64,000 bases of DNA from Enoplosus armatus (lineage: Eukaryota; Chordata; Actinopteri; Centrarchiformes; Enoplosidae): the NCBI RefSeq assembly GCF_043641665.1, contig NC_092194.1:13183298-13247297 (forward strand). Direction: 5' to 3'. Position 1 is the first letter of the stretch. Every line of letters starts with the position of its first letter. Shown one piece after another: positions 49,905 to 64,000 of the stretch. Under the pieces are notes generated by a model. The model ran no database searches. It saw only the letters and a program-made list of their open reading frames with translations, and was not told the origin of the DNA. A program made the position numbers and the translations under genes.

Positions 49905-52095
49905 AAAGAACTGCTACTACTACTTCGGCAAGATTCATATTTTGGTACAGACTATGACCGTGATCTTTTAAAAATCAGATGAATAACTGAATGCAAAGCA
50001 ATACACAGCTCGACTAAAATTACTTTCTTCAAGTCTTTCTAACTGTAATAAAAAAATAACCAGGACTGAGGTGTCAGGATCAAATACTGAAAGACACACA
50101 ATATGATACAATGCAACATCTGTCACAGTTCAAGCTACTGGCAACAGGAAGGACCCAGGAACAATCCAAATGCACAGCTGGAAGAGCATTGGTAAGTTTA
50201 CTACATGGAAAAGCAGGCACATGGTGGGCAACTTCTCAAGTCAGGCTCCGGAAACGCGTACCTGCAAACCTCTGCAATTACGTAATTGCGGCCGTTGTGA
50301 AGACACAGCTTGTGCCTCTCAAAAATTTAAACATCGCAGCCCAAGACCAAACCTATAATCAAACAATAAACTTACTTTTAAAGTAGAAAACAAAACACAT
50401 GCTGGACAATTGTGAAACAAAGCCTGTACAAGTTTTAACAAAGAATCATCACATGCAGTCTTTCCTGCTTTCTTCCTCTCCTGTGTGCTGGCTATAGATG
50501 TGTCCACTCCACAGTGCCCACTACAGCATCAAAGAGGCGCCTTGTGTGAGTATGTACACAATAATTGTTGCCTGCACACACACCTGCAGAGGAGATGGTA
50601 GGCAGGTTTCTGCAGGGAGCATGCCAAGAGCTTAAAAAGGTCAGTTAAATAATACTCTTTAGCTTGATGTGAAGTTGCTTTTTAAATTACGGCAGTACAA
50701 ACAAGTGCCCTGGAAAACAGGTATTTGGGGCTGTGATTAATACTGGGGTAGAGCAAGAAAAGTCACATGAATATGCACTCTGGATAGGATGAAAATCACT
50801 GATCAGTGTGTGCAACATTAAAATTACCGAACCTTCTCTAGAGAAATAAATCCCCTCCAAATGAGGCTTAAGATACAGTTTTGGTGCTGCCAGTCGTGAC
50901 TCAGATGAGTGTTTGAACAAATACTGAGCGTAACAAGCTACAAAGTGGTGAACCAGTGCTCCCAACCTGCCCAAAAACTCCACACAAAACACAGAGAGGC
51001 AAAACTGAGTGGACTGACATAACTTGACCTTGCAATACTATCTTTTTATATTGTTCCATTAATCATTTCCCCCTTCAGTAATGTAAATAGAAACAAACCA
51101 CATATTCTGTCACTTAAAATGTATCCAAAAAAGTTGCTTTACTACTTTTCAGTGCTGCATACACACACAAATACAGGCCTACACACAACACTGTAGGGTT
51201 TGGACATAATCAAATATGTCCATTTTCCATTAAAAGTAGTAAGAAAAATGGATAAATAAATTCTGCAGTCTGAATCCACCAGCTTGAAGAGTGTGTAGTC
51301 ACAGTCGGGGATCCATTACAGCAGGTGGTGGGTGGCATTACAATGGATGGAGAGAATATACAAAGATATATGTACTTGGGAGGACAAAAGCCTTTCTTCC
51401 ATTTAATGTTGTTTGCCTGGATGTAAGAAAAATAGCTGGTGCCCAAAGATGGTGTATGGGGATTACGGTTGTTCACACACACACACGCACAGACACACAC
51501 ATGCAGACACCTACAAATCTACTTCCTGTTTGGAAGAAGGAGAGAGTGAGGGGAGCAGAAACAGTGCAGTGAAGCAGATGTAATTACAAAAGGCAATACT
51601 ACGAGCCGTGTGTCTCCAAGTCTCTCTGACCCACATGGAGGAAGTAAGTCAGAGCTTATCAGGGTGCCACAGTATGGGGAAATCTTCCAGCAGAGGTGGC
51701 AAGTGCTCCCTGCTCCTTTCAGATGTGACATATTGGGAAGATGACGGTGGAGGTGGTGGTTGGGCTCTAAGTGGTGAGGACAGCAAATGAGGAAATAGTC
51801 CCTCTGTCATTCCTGGTAGCAGGCAATCTCTGGTTTGCCCCAGGAAGAGAGATTTGAGGCAGATAAATGGCACTAGTACAGTTGTCATCTCATACACAGA
51901 CGGGAAGCTTGCCAATATGATACAGGGGGGAGTGAGGGTGAAAGGGTGACTAGATATGATTGGTGGTAGCACAGCAAATATGCAGTAAAGTAAATGTTGC
52001 TGAACTGTTGTACCATCAATTTGTAATGTTGTAGCACTCTTTATGTTCACAAGCCATGCCAACAAGAAAACAGTTATTGTTGCTTTTGTTTGCTA

Positions 52096-52137
52096 CTGCT
52101 GCTGCTGTTGCTGTTGCTGTTTTGTTGCTGTTGTTGG
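52096..52137. repeat. (CTG/TTG)n trinucleotide repeat
   Basis: Alternating ctg and ttg triplets with one tttt interruption. It reads as poly-Ala/Asn-like on the minus strand but sits in no credible gene. Confidence 0.9.
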
Positions 52138-52449
52138 TGTGAAAGATGTGGGGAGATTTAGTTTTCAGGAAATCCTGTGGAGACATTTGACAGGCATTGT
52201 CAGATGACAAAGTGAACAACTAGGAGATGAAGATGGGTATGCCTCTGACATGTTTATTGCAAACACTGTAGGTGCATACATGAACACACAAGTATATGTA
52301 AAAGATGCATGCATGCACAAACACAGACCCGCACACACAAGTTTACACAGCCTCTAATGTTTCCCATAGACGAGTGATGGGAAAGGAAAAGAGCAATTTT
52401 ACTTTAGGATCAAAAGACGTAGCATGTGAGAAATGTATGTATGCAGCAT

Positions 52450-52960
52450 TCTCAGGTCCTATCTGACGTATCATTCGGCCTGACTATCTCTCACCTTGAC
52501 TACTGTAACGCCCTGGGGCAGGACTGCCAGTATTCACAGTAAAACCTCTGCAAATGGTCCAGAATGCAGCAGTACGTCTGATCTTCAACCAGCCAAAGAC
52601 AGTTTATGTCACTCCACTTTCCATGACCCTTCACTGGCTCCCCATTACAGCTTGCATTAAGCTCAAGTCACTAATGCCTACAGGGTGGCCCCGAGCACAG
52701 CACCCACCTACCTAAATCCCGTCTTTCATGTTTATGACCCTTCTCGTTCACTACAATCTGCAAGTGAATGACGACTAGTCCTACCGTCACTGCGAGGCAG
52801 GAAATCAATCCAATCCAATCCAATTCTGGCTTCAAAAATCGGTTGAAGATCTACCTCTTTATCTCTCTATCTCGTGATCCTTCTCTAGCTCTTCTTAAAA
52901 AAGTACATTTTGGACAAAAGTGTCAAATGAATAAATATAAAGCCCAACGCGTGTCCACCA
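52450..52960 (+). mobile_element. L2-like LINE 3' end, broken reverse-transcriptase C-terminus
   Basis: Plus-strand translation gives a row of L2/CR1-type C-terminal landmarks. LTISHLDYCNAL starts at 52480. PLQMVQNAAVRLIFNQPK starts at 52545 in a shifted frame, followed by HWLPITACIKLKSLM. FKNRLKIYLF lies at 52831-52860. A stop codon after the first block and at least two frame changes show it is dead. Only the last part of ORF2 is present, as expected for a 5'-truncated LINE insertion. A short ccaat repeat at 52803-52824 interrupts the end of the coding part. Confidence 0.85.
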
Positions 52961-53480
52961 CACCACCAACACAGTCTGCCACCTCACTTTCTACCTATGT
53001 TATTCTTTTCTGATCTTTTATTTGCAGGAGAGAGACACACAGGTTATGGGAGAGATTTTTGACCGATTTAATAAATTCTTATTTCAATCCTTGTTTTTAT
53101 TGAATTCTGGTTCTGATTGTTGGTGTATTATTTTTTTTCAGATATTAAACCATAATAAACTGTATGTACTGCCATAAACTGTAATAAGGCATGAATAACA
53201 AGGCGTTTTTGGTATGCACAACAATGTCAAATGAAGCTCAACAGGTCCCAAATTCACATTCAGCTAGTTCCAAACCCTGGTAATAAATATGACTGAGCAG
53301 TGAGAAAACAGGACAATGACACCCTCACAGGGCATTTTGCCTCCAGGATGCAGTCCCCATTACCTCTGCTGATTCACCAGAGTAATCACCAATATGGCTC
53401 TCGCGAAATCGGATAAGGATAAGGAAAGGGGGGAAAGTCAGTTAAACAGAAAGAATGAGGGTACATGGAGGGGCCTTTGA

Positions 53481-53900
53481 ATGAAATATGGCTTATATTA
53501 TTTATTTCTGCTTTCCAGACAGGGCCGTCTGTCATAGCCAGGAAGGGGCCAGAGAGAGTGGGCTAAGTGGTCAGGCCATTTCTTGTGCCTTTCCAAGTGG
53601 CTGAATAGATATTAGGATTTTACAGGCTATTACACATGATAATTGCCCAGCATATTGAATTTCGGGCAATTTTCTCACACCGTCTCCCACTTTCTTGCTC
53701 CCTCTTCTATAAATAAACATTTTACAGTATGTAAAGTATCCATCATATATGGGCTATGATTTAAAGGTTGTTTATGACACACAATCAGTATCCGTGGCAT
53801 TCATGTAAATTCAATAACAGCACTCTAGTAATTGCATGGCTTATACCCAGCTTTAGCTCTTTAGATATTCATCTAAGCCAATTAAGTGAGAGGCGGGTTG
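53481..53900. promoter_or_regulatory. Candidate conserved non-coding element
   Basis: Repeat-free sequence with gtaattgcatgg near 53828, gatattcatctaagc, ccaattaag at 53878-53886, cacatgataattgcc near 53633 and ataaataaacat. The density of homeodomain-type cores and lack of repeats set it apart from flanking intron. Confidence 0.3.
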
Positions 53901-56390
53901 GGGACGGGGCATAATCCTTGCTTGAATGTTAGAGTGCACATTCAAGAGCAATGTCAGAGGAGGACCCAGTCCACTCTAAAATAGCAGCATGGCTTGCTTG
54001 CAATTTATTCACTCTCTATGTGTTCCCACTAAAAAAGCAAGCAGTTTCTGCAAGGGTTTTGTAAGAAAGACTACAAAAGGAGACGTTGTTGTGAACTAAG
54101 AACAGATCATTAAGAATGAATAGTTATGACTATTCTTTTTTAACCACAATCACAAGGGACTGTCAGTCTAGGTTTATCACATTTAAGTGTGTGTAGTGCA
54201 ATATTTTCCCTCAGCAGTAACATTACACAACAACAAGAAAACTGCTACTACTGCTAACAAGAAACTAGAAAAAAAGCACTGAAATCTATCTCAATTCTGC
54301 AGAAAATAGAAACAAGACCAAATGTTCACTGCAGGTGCTATTATCAAAAATAAGGTATCCTCTTCAAATAAAGAGGTTTTATGGTGAAGCCTGCACTATA
54401 TAAAAAAAAAACTCAAACAACAGCATTGGCAGATGTAGTGCCATGACTAAAAGTCTTTTCAAAGTAAAGGAGTTTTGCGAGCCCTTGTCTAAATTGTAGC
54501 TGTTAACCAACATGCAGAGCAGCATGTCCACAGGCTTTTACATACTTCCATTTGAATTCATCTGCAAACACTTCAAACAAACATAAAGACTGTATCCTCT
54601 CGGTGTTCAGCAGAGAGACCTGAGTTCAAGTCTGACATGTAAGAGTATTTGAGTAGTATCTCCATGTGAACGATCCTGCACACTGTCTCAGCTTAGTCGT
54701 GATAAAGAGCAGAGAGAGAAGACAGATTATGAAATGCTGATGGAGTACCCTCAGCACTACCATTCATCAACATAATTAACCATAATCAGCACCATCCGCA
54801 GAGAGAGAGAGGTGGATGATGGAGAAAAGAAAAGACTGTCAGTAAAAAAGGTGAAGGTGGCAGAGATGCAAAAAATATATTTTAAAAAATTCCATCGAAC
54901 TCCATCCATTGAATATGTGACTTTTTAGTTACAGAATATTGCTGTGAATGGGGTGGAGAGTCAGAGTCCACTAAATCCACTAAAAAAATGTTCACTGGTC
55001 CATCATTTATCAATGTATTACTTTTTATTATTCACCTGTGCTAGTCGGCATTTGCTCAGTGGTCATCATACAATTTATGTGTCATACAAATATGTATAAC
55101 CATGAACTGAAAAATAAAGAGTCAGCAGTGCATCTTCCGAGTAAATCACTTATGACAATAATATGTACATAATATGTTAATGATGTGAGTCTAAAGCTGA
55201 GAAATCTGTGCTTACGTTTACGTTAAAGCTTGAATGATAACGCTGCACTAACGTAGCTACACAAACACACTGAAGGTTTGTCAAGTCTTGGCTCCATCAA
55301 GTGTCTGCATCTCATCTTGCATAATTTTAATAAACTGCACATCGGGGTCAGCAGACATGCTGACAGATCCTCTGAAATACCCACTCAGCTCACGCCATGT
55401 CTCCAGCCAAGTTCCCATTACACATGCTGATCTGTTCGTCTTCATTCATTATTAACAGCCAAATGCAGCTGGAGCCATGTAGGCCACTTTATGGAAGTTT
55501 AAAATTTAAATACTTCAAAGTTCCTGGGTAATTTGGACGATGACCTGACAGCAGAAAGGTGCCCCACTGCACACAATCTCAGAGAGATTTACAGCTAACA
55601 TCGCTGTGACAGCATTAAGGCTTTTTTCAGTGACTCAGACTCTGCAATGTGTACAGCAGTCAGTTATTACCGTCCAACAATTATATTTATTGTTATCTCA
55701 GGATAATGCGGTTACCAAGGAACAGTAGCTGCAAATAGGGCTGGTGGTTGCTCATAAGAAAATATAATTATTGAAAACTGTCTCTGAAAGTGCCCAAGCA
55801 CTCTGTTATGTAATGATGTTTAATAATCTTTAATTCAACTATGTTACCGTTTGATAGAGAAATCATGAATAAAAATTAACTCAGACCTTCTGTTCTGTGT
55901 AGACAGTGGGAACTAATATTTATATTCCAACTACATTTTACAAAATTGATTAAAATCCAGAGCTCCTGTTAGTACTGCTGGGTTTGGCTTTTTTTTTTAA
56001 ATTGTCTTCCTAAAAGGTCGTGAAGTAAGTTCTACCATGGCCCGTTTTAATTATCTCTCAGTATGTATGGAACGGTTTGAGTGTTATGTGTTTCACAAGC
56101 GAGTCTGCCAGAAGCCAATCCCCTATGACCCTGACCTTTTCAGGAACTAATAGAATTACAGCACACTGAATGCCAATTAAATAAACACATAAATGGAAAA
56201 TAAAACAGGCAGAGAGAGCACAGGAGTGTAATTGCCATAAAACCCCTTAAGGTAAACACATGTTCCCACAGTAGGAAGCTACAGTGAGATATAGGGTGAT
56301 GAGGAAAGGGAGGAGTGTGTCTGTGTGTGTGTGTTTGTGTACTGAGGTACAGAGAAAAAAAGCCTGGGAGGAGGGAGTCAAACAGGCGAG
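53901..56390. other. Intron, no gene seen
   Basis: AT-rich and repeat-poor, notably without any open frame over 60 codons from about 53100 to 56700. A gagttcaagtc word at 54613 resembles a tRNA B box in isolation. Confidence 0.6.
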
Positions 56391-56640
56391 GCAGGCTAGC
56401 CTGTGAATGTGTTGTTAATTTAGCCCTGTTTTAATTAGCTCTTCTGCCAGAGCACAGCAAAGCAGAGGGGGCTAGCGGGGAGCCCTGAAGATCTGGGCTG
56501 ACTGGCAGGCTGAAAGAGGCCACCAGATTGGCATGCCTAACTACTGCTGTCTCAGACCAGCAGCTGGGCACACACATCGCCCACCGCTGTTCTAACCGCC
56601 CAAAGGTAAAAAATTAATTCTGCAACTGGCCCGACAATAA
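56391..56640. promoter_or_regulatory. Candidate conserved non-coding element
   Basis: It contains gttaatttagccctg and ttttaattagctc near 56412-56440, then GC-richer sequence with ggggctagcggggagccc and aaattaattctgc. No coding frame is seen. The assignment as regulatory is weak. Confidence 0.22.
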
Positions 56641-57570
56641 CACACACATACTCACTCATGCTACTTTATTAACTTCTATTCTTTTTCTTTCTTTTCTTTC
56701 TTTTTTATTCCTCCTGTGCCCTCAGTCTAGCTTTAATTAAATCATGGTTTGCTCTTTTTTTCTCTCTACTTAACAATGCAAAGACACAATTTGACAGTTG
56801 CTTATGATAATGCTCCTGACTCTCGCTCTCTAAGGGACAATCTCTGTTTACGGTGTTCGCACTTGAGCTACGTTGGAAGCTGGGTGGGTGTCTGCTTTCT
56901 ATATATGAGGCCAGCTGATTTTTAAAGAGTTTGACTATTTTATGAGTTTCAGTGTTATGACAAAAAAAGGAAAAGAAAAGGAGACAATCCCCTCTGAGCA
57001 GCAAACAGTGCATGCCCTGACGGAATGTGCAAATATGAGCCTAACTGCCTTAGTTTTCTGAGAGGATTTATGACATGGGGTCTTATTATCTGCAGGTCGG
57101 ATTACTGCCATACGCTCCCCTCCGAAATAAAGAGGTTCCATGCCACATAAAGCCCAAAGTGTTTTCAGAGCTGTGCCACACTCCCTTGCACTTTCAGCAC
57201 AGATTTTAAGGATGGCTACACTGTTCCACTTCTTGGTTGATAATGATGAGTTAGTCACCCTAAGCCTGACAGACCCACTCACCACTTCTCTTGTTTGCCT
57301 TTGCACTTGATGCATCAGGACAATCAAAAGGTCAAGAGGACGTGGGCATTTTTCCGTAGTGACACCAACCTGATGAGCCCTCCACTTGAAATGGATAGTA
57401 ATTGGTTGGCGAGCACCCCAGTAATGTGGCAAAGCTCTCCAGTGAAGATAGATTAAGCTACCTGCAGATAGAGATAGGGCAGGGCCTGGGGACGGGAGGG
57501 AAGAGGGTCCCCTACTTGACTTTGAAGACAGAGAGAGAAGATGGAGAGCTTGAGATGAAGGAGGCTGATT

Positions 57571-57700
57571 AACATATTGTGCAGTAGAGAGAGCCCCTAT
57601 CTACCAGTCAGACACTGTCTGGGGAAATATGCAGCGGCCGCTACAGTTAATGGGAGCCAGCATGTTTATTGTCCTGTTAATTAGCAGGGATGTGGTTAGG
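57571..57700. promoter_or_regulatory. Candidate conserved non-coding element
   Basis: A compact block with ccagtcagacactgtctgg (imperfect palindrome holding SMAD-like cagaca/gtctg words), a gcggccgc site near 57633, acagttaatggg, catgtttattg (forkhead-like) and ctgttaattagcag. It is repeat-free. Function is inference. Confidence 0.25.
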
Positions 57701-61554
<3,854 letters not shown>

Positions 61555-61676
61555 AAGAGGCAGAGTAGAGGAAGGGAGAAAAAGGAGGGGATGGCAGGAG
61601 GGCAACAAAGAAAGACAGAGAGAGAGAGCGGGAGGAGGAAGATAAAGAGAGAGAGATGGGGGGAAGAATTGGCTTG
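61555..61676. repeat. Purine-rich tract
   Basis: About 120 bp of agg/gaga words on the plus strand with only scattered pyrimidines. Long minus-strand frames rich in Leu, Ser and Pro over it are artefacts. Confidence 0.85.
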
Positions 61677-61881
61677 AAATTTTCTGACAATGAAATGTCT
61701 CCAGTAATTGTTCCTGCGGTGATAAATGGTGTCCCATTGTACGGTGGGTCTCCTTGTCCTTGCGAGTCAAAGAGATGAGGAGAGGGGAGGAGAGCAGAGG
61801 AGGGAGGGGACGCAGAGATGGACTGGCAAAGCAGCATTTAACTTGGCTCCGACTGCAAGCACTCAACTTTCTGAAGGTGAT

Positions 61882-61925
<44 letters not shown>
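61882..61925. repeat. (TG)n microsatellite
   Basis: About 19 perfect TG units ending in gcgcg. Confidence 0.96.
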
Positions 61926-64000
61926 TTGGTGTCTGTGTCTCTGCTCGTTTGTGTCTGCGTGTCTATGAGTTGTATATGTCGAAGCATTTCTGGTGAAGTG
62001 AACCAGCAGGCAGCATAGTTGTGAGTGGGGCTCCTGCCCTTGGGGATGAAGCTGACAGAATAAAAACACATCACAACACTGCAGTAATATTCCCTTGACA
62101 ACACGCTCAGAGCACTTTGTGCCCCAGAGACATTTTTTGCAGCCATCAACAGGGAAGAACATTTACCATGCTGTGACTTCTTCAGCAGACAGTCTTTTAG
62201 AGGCCTCATCATTTAAAGGATAATTTTAAGCGTGATTTCAGTTTTTGCTTCTTTTTTTATATACATGCCTTTTGTGGTGGTTTTGTTTGACAAATTTAAT
62301 CTATATGGCTGGTCCAAGATTAAAGCTTTTTAATCTTGTTGGGTTTACACCCGTTCAATTTCAAACAGCATAAAAATAAACTCTGGGGCAAGCTAAGTCA
62401 GTCACTGCAGACATTGTATTATTTCCCACATTTGGGAACAGTGAGAGTTAAGACTGTCTGCTTCTCTAATTTTCTGGGGCATTTTTTTTACACCAAAATA
62501 AATGTTTAAACAGTATCTAATATTCTCTGTGGTTAAATCAGAAACCACCCTTTTGTCCCTTAAAACCCACTCATGACAAACAAAATCAAGACACGTATGC
62601 CAACTAAAATCATTTCAGCATAAAAGTACAATTTCACACAATCAAGTGCCCTGTTCTTTACTTGGATTACTGTTTTTTTTATTAATATCATTAATATTAT
62701 TATTATTACATTTAAAAAAAGAAGACATAAGGTGACTGATATACACTATATTTAGTGTGTCATAATCAAATGAGCAAAAACAAAAATAATGTTGGGACCC
62801 CCCTTAACGGATCCATGAGCCTATTATACTCTTGACAGACAGTATCTAAAAAAAGTATGACATTTATATGTAGTAATATTCGAATTTTTGATTTATACTG
62901 TACATATGTACAGGAAAAGGTAAGTGGATAACATATTCAGACTCGAACCACCTGATAAGAAACCCTGAAGAAAAGCGCAAACAATGAAAAAAAGAAGAAG
63001 AAAAAATACAATGAAAGCTAGCTTGATAATAATCTGGCTTTGATTAATTCAGTTTGGCTAGCAAAACTAAAAATATCAATGGTGAGATCTTTAATCTCTG
63101 GGAGAGATCACTTCATCAAAATCAAATCAAATAAAGATATTCCCCACCCACAATGTAAAGATGATCATATCAGTTACAAGAAAGGTGTTGAATGTTTGTG
63201 GAAATCGATCATTTCACTCTATCCAGTCTCCTATGGAATTTTTAGCCGAGTCAGCTGTGTAAAGACGGTTTAATCCGGACATATTCCACAAGTGAACAAG
63301 CAGTTTCTAAAAAAGCGCAGCCAGCCCAAGAGAGTCCTTACCAAGTCTGTGTTTCACTGATAAGCATGTAGGTTAATTGCCATTTATGTCATTTACATTA
63401 ATTGGCATTTGTGTCATTTATGTTAATTGGCATTTGTGTCATGTTGCAAAAGAGGAAGAAAAAAAAATCCTGAGTGAGATATTGCATGGATAAGTGGGAA
63501 CTGAAATTACTTTATGGCAAGAAGAAACATGTCTTGTGCAAACTAGTTAATGTGAGTAACATCCATCACTGTGGGCCCAAATAGGAACATGAGACGGATG
63601 GCAGAGCAAGGAAGCTGTTGCTACTACAACAGGACATAAGGAAAGAGCAGAGGAAGCTGTTCAGGCTCGAGAAGGATTGTGAAGGCAAGAGGAGGAGGAT
63701 ACACTGTAAATGCTAAAGAGACTGCAGAGCCTGGAGTTACCCATGACACACATTAATCATTGGTGGCCTCTCTACACTGCATACGAATGCGTGGTGATGA
63801 TGATCCTCCCCCTGCACCACTATCTTACCTGCAGCTGTGACACAAACACATGCCCAGGTGTCACATAAACTGCTCTCTGCTCTGCTCTCCACTGCCTGTC
63901 TTTTCGCTTTTCCCCTCCCTATGTTTCCTGCGTCATCTCATGTCCTCTCACCTCTCACCTTCACTCATGTCTACAACAACCCCTCCACACAACATGCACA
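61926..64000. other. Intron, no gene seen
   Basis: AT-rich with attatt runs near 62690, the 25-bp minisatellite and CT-rich sequence at the right edge. No PACRG first exon or shared promoter is reached. Confidence 0.6.
63373..63447. repeat. 25-bp minisatellite, three copies
   Basis: The unit starts ttaattggcatttgtgtcat and is repeated at 63373, 63398 and 63423. Copy 1 has two changes (tgcc, ttatg); copies 2 and 3 match over 20 bases, then copy 3 diverges at its end. Confidence 0.93.

Larger units (their letters stand above)
48541..52449. other. Intron, no gene seen
   Basis: Purine-biased around 48880-49000 and 49090-49150, with several microsatellites and otherwise neutral. No exon recognised. 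Confidence 0.6.

Noticed and set aside
52768..53013. 81-codon plus-strand frame
   Set aside because: Lies in the dead L2-like LINE tail; not a host gene.
54600..54660. tRNA-like B box (gagttcaagtc)
   Set aside because: No matching A box, cloverleaf or SINE body around it.

Overview
The window is vertebrate nuclear DNA, almost certainly from a ray-finned (probably percomorph) fish. It is AT-leaning and CpG-poor, and very rich in (TG)n/(CA)n microsatellites. It carries decayed teleost-type transposon relics (hAT elements, an L2-like LINE tail and several dispersed repeats) and only two short exon-like islands. There is no sign of bacterial or phage gene organisation, CRISPR, rRNA or tRNA.

The one gene I can support is pacrg (Parkin co-regulated gene), read on the minus strand. 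Two consecutive internal exons are present: 39937-39766 (172 bp) and 32758-32609 (150 bp). They are joined by a 7,007-bp GT-AG phase-1 intron whose split codon restores the family's conserved Asn. Together they encode 107 residues of the central helical-repeat core. The window opens inside the intron upstream of the first exon (at least 24 kb, 39938-64000) and closes inside the intron downstream of the second (at least 32.6 kb, 1-32608). Neither the first coding exons nor the terminal exon could be found. By synteny, prkn would lie past the right end on the plus strand, but nothing here shows it.

Layout: 1-32608 is the downstream intron, with microsatellites, a hAT MITE with an intact 8-bp target-site duplication (17872-18159), an inverted pair of related repeats (11.36 kb and 18.7 kb), a common teleost repeat (20.4 kb) and several blocks that look like conserved non-coding elements. 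32609-39937 is the two exons and the intron between them. That intron holds a broken hAT transposase fragment with a BED finger (34.07-34.69 kb) and an odd three-copy 39-bp fold-back (38.57-38.88 kb). 39938-64000 is the upstream intron. It contains a CpG-rich promoter-like island with tandem TGACGT sites, a TATA-like box and a strong plus-strand splice donor (45.26-45.60 kb), an L2-like LINE 3' end (52.45-52.96 kb), and the longest microsatellite (126 bp at 58.69 kb).

PACRG is a ciliary doublet-microtubule inner-junction protein. The window therefore represents regulatory and intronic terrain of a cilium gene, not a cluster of cooperating genes. I found no convincing new multi-gene system. 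The observations most worth checking are the antisense promoter-like island in the intron and the fold-back repeat.
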